The notes below the pieces were generated by a model. It had not been told where the DNA came from. It made no database searches and saw only the letters and a list, made by a program, of their open reading frames with translations. Made by a program: the position numbers and the translations under genes. DNA of 64,000 bases, taken from assembly GCA_034432635.1 (NCBI GenBank), contig DAOUBK010000052.1, positions 1 to 64,000 of the forward strand. Direction: 5' to 3'. The DNA comes from Roseiflexus sp034432635 (GTDB lineage Bacteria; Chloroflexota; Chloroflexia; Chloroflexales; Roseiflexaceae). Positions 1 through 8,853 of the stretch are shown here, piece by piece (the stretch's first letter is position 1; each line of letters starts with the position of its first letter).

Positions 1-1
1 A

Positions 2-166
2 CGCTATACACCCGCACCCGCCCTCCTCGGTCAGGCCCGTTCCCGCAATTTCCAGCAACAAGGATACACCTTCAAGTGCAAGCCGAATGGTATGATGGTT
101 GCGCGTGTGATGAACGCGAGTCAATGGAGTGCAGATAATTTTATTTTTGATTGCTACGGCGCATGA
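2..166 (+). CDS. C-terminal fragment of an unidentified protein cut by the window edge
   Basis: An open frame enters from the left edge and runs 54 codons to a TGA at 164-166. The translation ends in a stretch with aromatic residues and two cysteines (KCKPNGMMVARVMNASQW, then a tail ending DCYGA), which reads more like a real protein C-terminus than a random frame. The last 20 codons are AT-richer than the surroundings. I do not recognise the family, and the start lies outside the window. The gene would be followed by a heptamer repeat (193-223) and the convergent thiolase. It could be spurious. Confidence 0.4.
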   Translation, partial: RYTPAPALLGQARSRNFQQQGYTFKCKPNGMMVARVMNASQWSADNFIFDCYGA

Positions 167-192
167 CTCGCGAAAGTGTAACGGGATTGCGA

Positions 193-223
193 ACGTTCAA
201 CGTTCGACCTTCGACGTTCCAAC
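193..223 (+). repeat. Short heptamer (RYTCAAC-type) array
   Basis: Four to five degenerate 7-bp units (CGTTCAA, CGTTCGA, CCTTCGA, CGTTCCA) lie in the space between the convergent ends of the left-edge gene and the thiolase, nine bases beyond the thiolase stop. They belong to the same family as the arrays at 2969, 9847, 12438, 12583 and 62881. Confidence 0.75.
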
Positions 224-231
224 CTTTACCC

Positions 232-1413
232 TTACGACACAGTTTCCACTGCCACTGCCACAGCTTCACCTCCACCCAGGCACAGTGCAGCAATGCCACG
301 CCCGCCGCCGCGACGCAGCAGGGCATAGATGAGCGTCACCAGAATGCGCGCGCCACTGGCGCCGATTGGGTGACCCAGGGCAATTGCGCCGCCATGGATA
401 TTCAACCGGTCGGTATCGAGATTCAGGGCGCGGATGTTCTGAACGATCTGAGCCGCGAATGCTTCATTGATCTCAAACAGGTCGTAGTGATCGAGTGTGG
501 TCGCGGTTTGCACTAGCAGGCGACGGATAGCGTAGACCGGCGCGGTGAACACCTCGCGTGGCGCAACTGCTGCCTGTGCCACGCCGGTCAGCCGTGCTAG
601 CGGGCGCGCACCGAGTTCAGCAGCGCGCCGGGCGCTGGTAACGACGAGTGCAGCCGCGCCATCGGTCAATCCGGGCGCGTTGCCGGCGGTTACGGCGCCG
701 TCTGGCGAGAAGACGGGTGTCAGTTTGCTCAGAGTGGCGATGGTTACACCACGACGGGGCGGTTCGTCGGCGGTAAGGGTATCGCCGCTTTGCAACCTGA
801 ACGGAGCGATTTCATCGGTAAACGCCCCGGCATCCTGTGCCGCGATTGCGCGTGCCTGCGACTCGACAGCGTAGCCGTCCTGCTGTTCGCGGGTTATCCC
901 GTGGGTTCTTGCCGTCCAGTCGGCGGCGTGACCCATATGGTGGTGCTCGAATGCGCACCACAATCCGTCATGGATGAGCGAGTCAACCAGTTCGGCATGT
1001 CCCAGGCGATACCCGCTCCGTGCCTTTGGCAGCAGGTAGGGTGCGCTGGACATGCTTTCCATCCCGCCGGCAACGATGAGCGACGCTTCACCAGAACGGA
1101 TGAGCGCAGCAGCCAGCATCACTGCTTTGAGACCACTGCCGCATACCTTATTGATCGTCAGTGCGCCGACCGACTCTGGGAGACCGCCGCGCAGCGCCGC
1201 CTGACGCGCCGGCGCCTGCCCAAGCCCGGCGCTGACCACATTGCCCATAATGCACTCATCGACCTGCGATGGGTCAATTGCCGAGCGTGCAACGGCTTCC
1301 CGAACGGCATGCGCACCCAGGTCGGTGGCAGGAACGGTGCGAAACATCCCCTGAAACTTACCGATCGGTGTTCGTGCCGCACTGATGATCACAATGTCAT
1401 TTGCGTCGGGCAT
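232..1413 (-). CDS. Thiolase / acetyl-CoA C-acetyltransferase
   Basis: A 393-residue thiolase, the normal family length. It condenses or cleaves acyl-CoA with CoA. The nucleophilic cysteine is Cys91 in the NKVCGSGLKAV motif. The GHPIGASGAR motif carries His348 and the C-terminal CLGGG motif carries Cys378, so all three active-site residues are present. The start at 1413 is preceded by AGAGGAAC at good spacing; an in-frame ATG at 1440 lacks such a site and would add nine residues absent from the family. A minus-strand -10-like TATACT at 1474-1479 faces the promoter of the divergent membrane glycosyltransferase. Substrate specificity (acetoacetyl-CoA or longer acyl chains) cannot be read from the sequence. 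Confidence 0.93.
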   Translation of the reverse strand: MPDANDIVIISAARTPIGKFQGMFRTVPATDLGAHAVREAVARSAIDPSQVDECIMGNVVSAGLGQAPARQAALRGGLPESVGALTINKVCGSGLKAVMLAAALIRSGEASLIVAGGMESMSSAPYLLPKARSGYRLGHAELVDSLIHDGLWCAFEHHHMGHAADWTARTHGITREQQDGYAVESQARAIAAQDAGAFTDEIAPFRLQSGDTLTADEPPRRGVTIATLSKLTPVFSPDGAVTAGNAPGLTDGAAALVVTSARRAAELGARPLARLTGVAQAAVAPREVFTAPVYAIRRLLVQTATTLDHYDLFEINEAFAAQIVQNIRALNLDTDRLNIHGGAIALGHPIGASGARILVTLIYALLRRGGGRGIAALCLGGGEAVAVAVETVS

Positions 1414-1493
1414 GGTGTTCCTCTGCCGGAGTGATGGCAATTTCCAACATATGATTTATGACGGGGTTGCCATAGTATACCACAACCAGTGCT

Positions 1494-1522
1494 TTGCCGA
1501 TGAGTATGGAGTATGGTACACT
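1494..1522 (+). promoter_or_regulatory. Sigma70-type promoter for the GT-C pair
   Basis: TTGCCG at 1494-1499 and TACACT at 1517-1522 are separated by 17 bp. Transcription would start near 1529, leaving about 43 nt of leader before the ATG at 1572. This argues against the upstream ATG codons at 1500-1533 being used. Confidence 0.5.
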
Positions 1523-1571
1523 CCCGCAGTGTATGCGTCAGTATCTGAGAGCCGCAGCAGGCGGTAAGACT

Positions 1572-3923
1572 ATGCATTCACTGGCTGCCCTGACGTGGGC
1601 AGCACACACGATTGCGGCATCGCTGGCCGGTATGGTGCTGGTGGCGATCCTTTGCCAGATACCAGTCACACATCATGTTGATGTTGGACGGTTCGATGCC
1701 GCGTATGTGCGCGGATTCTATGATCCGGAGCGCCTTGATTTCCCGCCGGCGCGCGCCTACCTGCACGGCTCCGACGGTAGTGCGCGCTGGACGCGCGCTG
1801 GGTCGCATCTGTTGTTGCCGCAGGCTGGCTTTCCGGCGGAGGTGACGATCCGTTTGCGCGGGTGGCGCGCCGATGGTGTGCCGCCGGGCTTTGCCATCCT
1901 GGTTGATGGTGATGAGATGTACACTGGTGTAGCCACCGGTGAGTGGCAAGAGGTTCGGATTCTACTCCGCCGCGTGTCGCTGAAGCCAGAGGATGTGCTG
2001 GTCACCATTCGATCCGATGTGGCGCCGGTGAACGCCGGTGATCTGCGTCTGGTTGGTGTGCTGGTGGATTCGGCGGTCTATCGCACGGCGCAACCGCCGT
2101 TACAGCCGTACCCGGCGCAGATGGTGTGGGGGACGCTCACCGGTGGATTGCTCTTTCTGGCGCTGAACGGTATGCGTAGCAGTGAAGCGATTCAGTGGCT
2201 GCGCTTTGTTACGCCGTTGCGCGTCTGGCTTGCCGGTATGCTCCTGATCGGCGTGCTGTATCTGTTCTTCTATCGGTTACAACCGGTGTATCCCTATCCG
2301 CTGCGCGGCTTGCTGCCAGGGGTGTGTGCTGCGCTTGGCGCCGTCGTGGTGCTGCGATACGGTCCGGCGCTTGTGGTGCGCCTGCCCGTGCTGACGGATG
2401 TGGTGGCAGTGAGTGGCATTGCCGGGTGGACGACGGCAATTCTTCTAGCGGCGCAGGATCACGTGACCCTGGCAGTTCCGGGTGTCGAGAAAGATTTTCG
2501 CGTCTTTGCGACGCGCGCGGTCGATCTGGGGCTGGTGCTGCGCGCCGATGGCTTCTACAACCTGGGGTATCCGTTCCTGCTCTGGCTATTCGCACCACTG
2601 ACCGATGGCAATTCCTTTCTCGCGGCGCGGCTGGTTGCGGCGCTTGCGGGGATGCTTCTGCTCGGCGCGTCGTGGTGGCTGGCGCGTCGTCTGCTGGGGC
2701 GCGGTCTGGCGCTGGCAGCACTTGTGATGCTTGGATTGAACCCATTTGTGGTGCAGTACGCGCTGTCTGTCGGCAGCGATATGCCCTTTGCCGCGCTCTG
2801 CACGCTGGCGCTGGCGCTGCTGGCGAGTCATCGCGCACGAGGGAGTCTCTGGTTCGCTGCGCTTGCTGGGGGTGTTGCCGGTTGCGCGTTTCTGGTGCGT
2901 CATCCCGGTATTCTGCTGCTTCCCTTTGGCGTGTTCGTCTTCCTGTGGATGCAGCGAGAGGCACATGTACAACATTCCAACGTTCAACGTTCAACGTCTA
3001 GCGTCGTGATCTTCGTTATTGCCTTTCTCATTGCTATTGCGCCCCAGGTGCTTGTCAACATGCGCGACACAGGTCAACCATTCTACAATCAGCAGGCGAA
3101 GAATGTCTGGCTGGCGGTGTATGGCGACAGTGACTGGGGACGCTGGAATGAGGTGAGCAATGATGTATCACTCACCAGCCTCATTCTGGAAGATCCCGGT
3201 CGCTTCGCCGGCGCGTGGTGGACACACCTGCGCGCATTCATCGGCAGTGGCGCGGAGGCTGCCGGTGACAGCGGTCAGGCGTCACAGTTGCGCTTGCTGG
3301 CGTTTCCGGCGAACTGGCTGGCGGTGCTTGGACTTGTCGGCTGGCTGGCACTACCCGTCTATCAGGGGAGGAAGGCGCTCTCCCGGTCGCACGATGCTGC
3401 GGGATTGCAACCGGCGCTGCCGCCGTTCGGCGTTCCACTGCTCGTATGGGTGGCGCTGTACACCCTTGCGCTGGCTGTCGGTCTGCCGTTGCAACGTTTC
3501 TTCCTGCCGCTTGCACCGGTCTATGCGGCTGCCGCAGCCTGGATGTTGCTCGTCATCATTCGTGTACTGGCGCGTCACCGGGCGTTGACCCCGGTGCGGC
3601 TTCAGATCGGCGCCATCCTGATCCTGCTACTGGTCTTGCAGTCCGGTTTCGCTCGCGGCGTGCGCGATGTTCTCGACCGGCAACCCGTCGATGAGGTGGC
3701 TGCGGTGCGTCTGGTACAACAATCGTTGCCGCCGGATGAGACGTTGCGTGTTATGCTGGCGCCGGGCGATCCGGTCGGAAAGTATTCTGCAATTGCGCAT
3801 CGCATTGTGCCACCGGATCGGGCAACGCGCTACCTGCTGCACAGTACCGAAGCCGGGGCGCTTCCCGATGGTACGGTTGTGGCGGTTGCCGGTAAGTATG
3901 CCCTGGTGCGGATTGAACCATGA
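1572..3923 (+). CDS. GT-C family integral membrane glycosyltransferase (PMT/ArnT-like)
   Basis: 783 residues with one N-terminal transmembrane helix, an extracytoplasmic beta-rich region of about 130 residues, and then roughly ten hydrophobic segments. Such proteins transfer a sugar from a polyprenyl-phosphate donor outside the membrane. The short acidic loop around VEKDFRVFATRAV and the following GYPFLLWL segment fit the first loop and helix of the PMT/GT39 superfamily. The start at 1572 follows a plausible promoter leader. A heptamer repeat at 2969-2999 is translated in frame as VQHSNVQRSTSS inside a loop between two helices. The stop overlaps the next start by four bases (ATGA), so the two glycosyltransferases are probably co-translated. 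The acceptor is unknown. Confidence 0.82.
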   Translation: MHSLAALTWAAHTIAASLAGMVLVAILCQIPVTHHVDVGRFDAAYVRGFYDPERLDFPPARAYLHGSDGSARWTRAGSHLLLPQAGFPAEVTIRLRGWRADGVPPGFAILVDGDEMYTGVATGEWQEVRILLRRVSLKPEDVLVTIRSDVAPVNAGDLRLVGVLVDSAVYRTAQPPLQPYPAQMVWGTLTGGLLFLALNGMRSSEAIQWLRFVTPLRVWLAGMLLIGVLYLFFYRLQPVYPYPLRGLLPGVCAALGAVVVLRYGPALVVRLPVLTDVVAVSGIAGWTTAILLAAQDHVTLAVPGVEKDFRVFATRAVDLGLVLRADGFYNLGYPFLLWLFAPLTDGNSFLAARLVAALAGMLLLGASWWLARRLLGRGLALAALVMLGLNPFVVQYALSVGSDMPFAALCTLALALLASHRARGSLWFAALAGGVAGCAFLVRHPGILLLPFGVFVFLWMQREAHVQHSNVQRSTSSVVIFVIAFLIAIAPQVLVNMRDTGQPFYNQQAKNVWLAVYGDSDWGRWNEVSNDVSLTSLILEDPGRFAGAWWTHLRAFIGSGAEAAGDSGQASQLRLLAFPANWLAVLGLVGWLALPVYQGRKALSRSHDAAGLQPALPPFGVPLLVWVALYTLALAVGLPLQRFFLPLAPVYAAAAAWMLLVIIRVLARHRALTPVRLQIGAILILLLVLQSGFARGVRDVLDRQPVDEVAAVRLVQQSLPPDETLRVMLAPGDPVGKYSAIAHRIVPPDRATRYLLHSTEAGALPDGTVVAVAGKYALVRIEP
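2969..2999 (+). repeat. Heptamer array inside a membrane-protein loop
   Basis: About four tandem 7-bp units (CATTCCAAC-like, then GTTCAAC repeated) lie inside the GT-C gene and are read as VQHSNVQRST. The flanking sequence on both sides encodes hydrophobic helices, so the insertion falls in a tolerant loop. Confidence 0.75.
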
Positions 3924-6103
3924 ACGAACCTCAGACGCTGGCGTGGCGCATTGAACCGTACATGCAGAGGATGCGCCGCGCGCTGGATATGACCAGGGAG
4001 CGTGTATCGCCACTAACCACCGCATACGCGCTGCTGACTGTACTGGTCGTGACAGGCGTCATACTCCGCCTGTGGTTCATCAGCGTCAGTCCGCTCGATC
4101 CGCGCTACTCGAATGCCGATGATGGCGATTACTACCGTCGTGCGCTCCGGTTCGCTGTGACGGGTGCATATGTCGATGATGCCTGGCTCATCCGTCCGCC
4201 GCTGCATGTCTTCTTTTTTGCGTTCTGGCTACGGCTGGCGCTGGTGCTTGGTGTGCCGCAACTCGGTGTGTTGTTCGTTCAGGTGGCGCAGACTGTACTG
4301 GCGGCGAGTGTGACGCTGATTGGGTTTGGACTGGCGCTGCGGTTGTTTGCCAGCGTGCGCGCGGGATTGTTGTTTGCCGGATTCCTGGCGCTCTGGTATC
4401 CGCTGATCGAGCAAACGACCGTGCTGTTCAGCGAGCACCTGTATCTGTTTCTCTTCCTGCTCCATCTGTGGTTGCTGGTGCGCTACGATCAGGAAGAGCG
4501 GTTGCGTGATCTGGTACTTGCGGGCGCTGCGCTTGGCGCTGCGGCGCTCACGCGCTCCCCGGCGCTGTACGCCATCGTCTTTGTGGTGGGATGGCTGGTC
4601 GTCCACGCGGCGACGATCGGCGCATCCAGCGCTGCGTCGCGCTGGCAGGCAGCGAAAGGGGCAATGAAAGCGGCGCTGCCTGTCGTGGCGGCGTGTCTGG
4701 CGATCGTTGCACCCTGGACAATGCGCAACTACCTGACTTACGGACACCTGATCCCGGTCGATACGCTGGGGCAGATCAATCTGTGGCTCGATCTGGACGA
4801 TGTGGCGCGGCGAAATGCAAACATCGAGACCTTGCGCGGTATGCCGCAGGCGGAGCGGCATATCTATGCCCTCGAACGTGCGCGCGATATTCTCGCCACC
4901 GATCCGCTTCGTCCCTTTCGTTCGATGTGGCCTACATTCCGCCATATCTGGAAGGCGCAGTTCGTCGAAGACTACTTCGTCAAGCAGAGTTTCTTCACCC
5001 GACCGTTGCGCGAAACGGCGCTCCCCGGTCTGGTCGGTGATCTCATATGGCTGGTCGGCGTGGTTGCCGGTCTCGTCGGACTGGTGGGGCGCGCACGTGA
5101 GGGGATTCATCACCGATTGTTGTTTCTGGTCTGGATTGGCTACTCGTTGCTGACCGTACTTGTGTTTCATGTCGAGCCGCGTTACCTGTTGCCGCTCTGG
5201 GTGATGATAGGGCTGTACGGTGCCGGGACACTGGCAGTCTGGCGGCGTGAAGTGCAGTTGACGTCACGACTGGCAGTACAGGCGATTGTGGTTGCGGCAT
5301 TCTTCTGGTTGTTGCTGACCTACCGCGACTACCCGGCGATCATCGCTACCGGTATTGCGCGCGAACGCGCCATGATCGCTGGCATGTCCGCCTACCGGTC
5401 AGGCGACTACGCCGCTGCCGAACGCGCATTTCGTGCTGCGCTCACTGCTCAACCACGCTTTGTCGATGCTCAGGTGCATCTGGCGCTGGCGCTGAAGGCG
5501 CAAGGGCGTTATGAAGAGGCGCTGGCCGGGCTACAGCGCAACAGTTCACGGCGAACCGAACTGGTTGTCGGCGCACTGCTGCGCGAAACCGGCGATTTCG
5601 CACAGGCGGCGTCCATTCTGACCTACATCGAGACGGTAGCGGGAGAGGATATTCAACGCTGGGCGCTGGAGTGGCTCCGTCCGCCGCCGGTGAATGTCCT
5701 GGCGCCAGGCAACGGTCTCGATATCGGATACCTTGCCGGTTTCTCTCCGGCTGAGCAGGGTGCAACCGGCAGTTTTCGCTGGCTCGAAGGGCAGGGGGTT
5801 ATCGTTCTACCGCTGACGGAACCACTGCGTGATGACGCTGTTCTGCTTCTATCGATGACCGGGGGCGAGGCGGAAACGGTAACGCTGCTGACGGTGCGTA
5901 TTGGAGATGGCGTTGCGTGGAGCATACCGGTCGTGCGCGGGGAGTGGCGCCGGTATCATCTGCTCGTGCCGTCGGAGCAGGTAACGGATCAACGGATCGT
6001 GATTGAACTGCGGGCACCGACCTTCGTTCCGGCGCGGCTCGATCCGACGAGCAACGATGCACGCGCCCTGAGTCTGCGTCTTGCGCGTGTTCAGGTGCGC
6101 TGA
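3920..6103 (+). CDS. GT-C family membrane glycosyltransferase with C-terminal TPR-like segment
   Basis: 727 residues starting in a 4-bp ATGA overlap with the upstream GT-C gene. The N-terminal half has the PMT/GT39 layout: a first helix, then the acidic loop SNADDGDYYRRA typical of the catalytic extracytoplasmic loop, then RPPLHVFFFAFW and about ten more hydrophobic segments up to residue ~475. Residues ~485-545 (MSAYRSGDYAAAERAF and LALALKAQGRYEEALAG) form two tetratricopeptide-like helical hairpins. The last ~150 residues look like a beta-sandwich resembling the N-terminal domain of the partner gene. The pair probably decorates an exported glycan or protein. No clear Rho-independent terminator follows. 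Confidence 0.82.
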   Translation: MNEPQTLAWRIEPYMQRMRRALDMTRERVSPLTTAYALLTVLVVTGVILRLWFISVSPLDPRYSNADDGDYYRRALRFAVTGAYVDDAWLIRPPLHVFFFAFWLRLALVLGVPQLGVLFVQVAQTVLAASVTLIGFGLALRLFASVRAGLLFAGFLALWYPLIEQTTVLFSEHLYLFLFLLHLWLLVRYDQEERLRDLVLAGAALGAAALTRSPALYAIVFVVGWLVVHAATIGASSAASRWQAAKGAMKAALPVVAACLAIVAPWTMRNYLTYGHLIPVDTLGQINLWLDLDDVARRNANIETLRGMPQAERHIYALERARDILATDPLRPFRSMWPTFRHIWKAQFVEDYFVKQSFFTRPLRETALPGLVGDLIWLVGVVAGLVGLVGRAREGIHHRLLFLVWIGYSLLTVLVFHVEPRYLLPLWVMIGLYGAGTLAVWRREVQLTSRLAVQAIVVAAFFWLLLTYRDYPAIIATGIARERAMIAGMSAYRSGDYAAAERAFRAALTAQPRFVDAQVHLALALKAQGRYEEALAGLQRNSSRRTELVVGALLRETGDFAQAASILTYIETVAGEDIQRWALEWLRPPPVNVLAPGNGLDIGYLAGFSPAEQGATGSFRWLEGQGVIVLPLTEPLRDDAVLLLSMTGGEAETVTLLTVRIGDGVAWSIPVVRGEWRRYHLLVPSEQVTDQRIVIELRAPTFVPARLDPTSNDARALSLRLARVQVR

Positions 6104-6200
6104 GGCGCAGCCGGGGTGCTCGGAACCTGACGCGGTTCAACCGACGGTGTACCACAATTGGTGCGTAGATGCGAGAAATGTTGGAGAACGATCATAAAGA

Positions 6201-6229
6201 TTGCACCAGACAAAGAGTTGGTATATACT
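6201..6229 (+). promoter_or_regulatory. Promoter of vapBC
   Basis: TTGCAC (6201-6206) and TATACT (6224-6229) are spaced by exactly 17 bp, 35 bp upstream of the vapB start. VapB-type antitoxins usually bind their own promoter, so an operator is expected here, but no perfect palindrome stands out. Confidence 0.65.
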
Positions 6230-6263
6230 GAAAATATCTATTTAGACGATGGAGGTACCATCG

Positions 6264-6497
6264 ATGGATACAGCCAGGATTTTCCAGAATGGTCAGAGTC
6301 AGGCCATCCGTCTGCCGAAAGAGTATCGGTTTCGCGGCGACAGAGTCTATCTCAAGCGCATGGGCAATGCAGTCGTGCTTCTTCCTGAGTATGACTCATG
6401 GCAAACGCTCATCGATAGTCTGTCCATGTTCTCTGACGACTTTATGTCCGAACGCAATCAGCCTTCAATCCAGGTGCGTGAACCTCTGTTCGAATGA
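6264..6497 (+). CDS. vapB: VapB-type antitoxin (AbrB/SpoVT swapped-hairpin fold)
   Basis: 77 residues beginning MDTARIFQNGQSQAIRLP, the classic N-terminal DNA-binding strand–turn of VapB/MazE antitoxins, followed by RGDRVYLKRMGNAVVLLP. The acidic C-terminal part would bind and neutralise the VapC toxin. The start at 6264 is set by a strong GGAGGT at 6251-6256 with 7-nt spacing; the ATG at 6249 would place this site inside the gene. The stop overlaps vapC by ATGA, the usual antitoxin-first arrangement, and the promoter at 6201-6229 would drive both. Confidence 0.9.
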   Translation: MDTARIFQNGQSQAIRLPKEYRFRGDRVYLKRMGNAVVLLPEYDSWQTLIDSLSMFSDDFMSERNQPSIQVREPLFE

Positions 6498-6898
6498 AAT
6501 ATCTGCTGGACACGAACATCTGTATCCTGCTCATTCGCCAAAAGTCGCAGATCGTCTTGCAGCGACTTACGCAACTTCCCCTGACTGATGTAGCCATCTC
6601 GGCGATCACGGTCGCCGAACTCCGGTATGGCGTTGTGAAGAGCAGATATGTCGCCCAAAATCAGCAGGCGCTCGATTACTTTCTGCTGCCCCTGACGATC
6701 CTGCCTTTTGATGAGAAGGCAGCGATGACCTACGGAGAGATACGTGCCTTTCTTGAAGCGCAAGGAACACCAATCGGTGCGATCGACACCTTGCTTGCGG
6801 CTCAGGCAGTCAGCCAAGCGCTGATTCTGGTGACCGGCAATGTGCAGGAATTCGCACGTGTACCGGGGTTGATCGTCGAGGATTGGTCACAGCCGTGA
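6494..6898 (+). CDS. vapC: VapC-type PIN-domain ribonuclease toxin
   Basis: 134 residues with a complete PIN domain. Asp6 (YLLDTNI), Glu42 (VAELRYG) and Asp98 (GAIDTLLAA) are the usual metal ligands, and Asn116 in the TGNVQEF motif takes the position of the fourth acidic or polar residue. The closing RVPGLIVEDW is typical of the VapC family that pairs with VapB. Known family members cleave tRNA or rRNA when not bound by VapB; the target here cannot be predicted. No inactivating change is visible, so the module appears functional. Confidence 0.92.
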   Translation: MKYLLDTNICILLIRQKSQIVLQRLTQLPLTDVAISAITVAELRYGVVKSRYVAQNQQALDYFLLPLTILPFDEKAAMTYGEIRAFLEAQGTPIGAIDTLLAAQAVSQALILVTGNVQEFARVPGLIVEDWSQP

Positions 6899-7237
6899 TA
6901 CGCCGCTCGCCCCGTAATCTGTGGCAGGTTCGGGCGCCCTTCGTCTGCGACACATATCAGACAGGAATGTCATATCGTCTGCTGCAACAACCGGCGTATG
7001 CGTCAGCACGTCGAGATGCCCCCGCGGTCTCGCAAGCCATAGCACGCAATCAGTTTCTCGATGACTCGACGCAATTCCTTTCTTTTCCGCGCCAATCGCG
7101 CCATGCAACGCCCCGTGACGCAGGCGCCACCGGTCACGAGCGGAGCGCCCTTCAATTATCGGCGCCACCCGTCATTCTGACGCCGATGCGCGCAGGTCAT
7201 GGTACAATCCAGTGTGTCTCACGCAGGACGAGGTTAT
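6899..7237 (+). other. Intergenic stretch without a recognisable gene; holds the thrH -10
   Basis: No frame in this 339-bp stretch looks coding. Near its right end an extended -10, TGGTACAAT (TACAAT at 7203-7208), lies 30 bp upstream of thrH; a good -35 is not evident. Confidence 0.5.
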
Positions 7238-7855
7238 ATGGCACATCCAACGATACTCGCAACCGATCTGGAAGGTGTTCTGGTTCCAGAAATCTGGATT
7301 GCGGTTGCCGAACGCACCGGCATCGAACGGCTACGCCGAACAACACGCGATATTCCCGATTACGATGAACTGATGCGCGGACGTCTGGCGATCCTGCGCG
7401 ATCATCGTCTGACGCTGGCGGATATTCAGCGCGTCATCAGTGCTATCGACCCGTTGCCCGGTGCAGTCGAGGCGTTGGGGCAGTTGCGCCAGCGGGTGCA
7501 GGTGATCATTCTTTCGGATACATACTATGAATTTGCCATGCCATTGATGGCGAAACTTGGCTGGCCAACGCTCTTCTGCCATTCACTCGATGTTGATGAC
7601 CAGGGTATGATTACCGACTACCGCCTGCGTATGCCAGACAGCAAAACGGCTGCGGTGCGCGCGCTGCGCAATATTCATTTTCGGGTGCTGGCAGTGGGCG
7701 ACTCGTACAATGATGTCGGGATGCTGGCGGCAGCGCATGCCGGCGCCCTGTTTGACCCGCCGGAGAATGTCGTCGCCGATTTTCCGCAATTTCCCGTGCT
7801 GCGTGGCTATGATGATCTGCTAGCGTTCGTCGAGCAGGAAATGGTTGCACCGTGA
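7238..7855 (+). CDS. thrH: ThrH-type phosphoserine phosphatase / phosphoserine:homoserine phosphotransferase
   Basis: 205 residues, a HAD-superfamily enzyme with the ThrH signature. The first motif is TDLEGVLVPEIW (Asp10 nucleophile), followed by TTRDIPDYDELM, motif II in IILSDTYYEF, and motif IV GDSYND. Characterised ThrH removes phosphate from phosphoserine or passes it to homoserine, entering serine or threonine synthesis. The start at 7238 gives the family length and has GAGG a few bases upstream; a GTG at 7199 would add 13 unrelated residues. The stop overlaps a GTG that opens the downstream GT2 frame, placing a small phosphatase at the head of an envelope-polysaccharide-like operon. That context is unusual for ThrH. 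Confidence 0.9.
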   Translation: MAHPTILATDLEGVLVPEIWIAVAERTGIERLRRTTRDIPDYDELMRGRLAILRDHRLTLADIQRVISAIDPLPGAVEALGQLRQRVQVIILSDTYYEFAMPLMAKLGWPTLFCHSLDVDDQGMITDYRLRMPDSKTAAVRALRNIHFRVLAVGDSYNDVGMLAAAHAGALFDPPENVVADFPQFPVLRGYDDLLAFVEQEMVAP

Positions 7856-8853
7856 GCGACGGGTCGGACAGATGCCGGGTATCATCGATTGGCATCTGCA
7901 ACGTCCTAGTGATTGCTATGACCACCGATACTTTTCCATACTCCGAAACCGAAACAGAACCGGCAACCCAGAGCCACTGGCCCTTCAGCATCAGCGTCGT
8001 TATTCCTGCATTCAACGAAGGTCCTCGAGTCGGGCACGTTGTGCGCGCGGTGCGCGCGCAGGTCCCCGACGCAGAGATCATCGTTGTCGATGATGCGTCG
8101 TCTGACGATACAGCGGTACAGGCGGCTTCAGCCGGGGCGCGGGTTATCAGCCGACCGCACAATCTGGGCAATGGCGCAGGGGTGCGTACCGGCATTCGGG
8201 CTGCGAGCGGCGATGTCGTAATCGTGATCGATGCCGATGGACAGCATAACCCCGCCGATATTCCACGGTTGCTGCGCCATCTTGACCGGTACGACATGGT
8301 GATCGCCACGCGACCGGACCGGGACAGCCACGAGAACCTGTTGCGCTGGTTTGGCAACAGCGTTCTGAATGCGCTCGGCACCTATCTTTCCGGCTTTCCG
8401 ATGAGGGACCTGACGTCAGGGTTTCGCGCAATGCGTCGTGAGGTGATGCTGGAGTTCCTGCACCTGTTGCCGAACACATTCGGCTGGCCCATGACAAGTG
8501 CGATGGCGTTTGCTAAAGCCGGGTATCACATCCGTTTCGAGCCGGTGACGATGAACAAGCGCCAAGGGGGGCGCAGCAGCCAGAAACTGTTCAAAAACGG
8601 CGTGCGCAATATTCTGATTATGCTGCGGATGGTTTCGATGTTTGCGCCGCTGCGTGTCTACTTTCCAGTGGCGCTGGCGATGTTAGCATTGAGTCTGCTC
8701 TCGTTTGCCATCAGTTATTTCATTACCGACGTCGGGCGTTTCCGTGTGCCCAACTCTTCTGTCGGGCTGTTCGTTGGCGCAATCGTCGTTTTCATGTTTG
8801 GCTTGCTGGCTGAACAGATTGCCGGGCTTCGTTTTCAACGGCGCGACCTGTGA
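7852..8853 (+). CDS. GT2 family glycosyltransferase (dolichyl/polyprenyl-phosphate mannose synthase type)
   Basis: 333 residues from the GTG overlapping the thrH stop; an ATG at 7918 is an alternative that trims 22 poorly conserved residues. The catalytic GT-A domain is complete: SVVIPAFNEG, VVDDASSDDT, then the metal-binding DxD in VIDADGQH and the acceptor-side segment FGNSVLNALGTYLSGFPMRDLTSGFRA in two parts. Two hydrophobic segments follow at residues ~265-325. Enzymes of this type load a sugar onto a polyprenyl phosphate at the cytoplasmic face, making donors for GT-C enzymes such as the pair at 1.5-6.1 kb. The stop overlaps the next start (GTGA). Confidence 0.88.
   Translation: MSDGSDRCRVSSIGICNVLVIAMTTDTFPYSETETEPATQSHWPFSISVVIPAFNEGPRVGHVVRAVRAQVPDAEIIVVDDASSDDTAVQAASAGARVISRPHNLGNGAGVRTGIRAASGDVVIVIDADGQHNPADIPRLLRHLDRYDMVIATRPDRDSHENLLRWFGNSVLNALGTYLSGFPMRDLTSGFRAMRREVMLEFLHLLPNTFGWPMTSAMAFAKAGYHIRFEPVTMNKRQGGRSSQKLFKNGVRNILIMLRMVSMFAPLRVYFPVALAMLALSLLSFAISYFITDVGRFRVPNSSVGLFVGAIVVFMFGLLAEQIAGLRFQRRDL

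Noticed and set aside
3920..6103. Large antisense frame (4229-5170, minus)
   Set aside because: It is a shadow of the GT-C gene with no independent signal.
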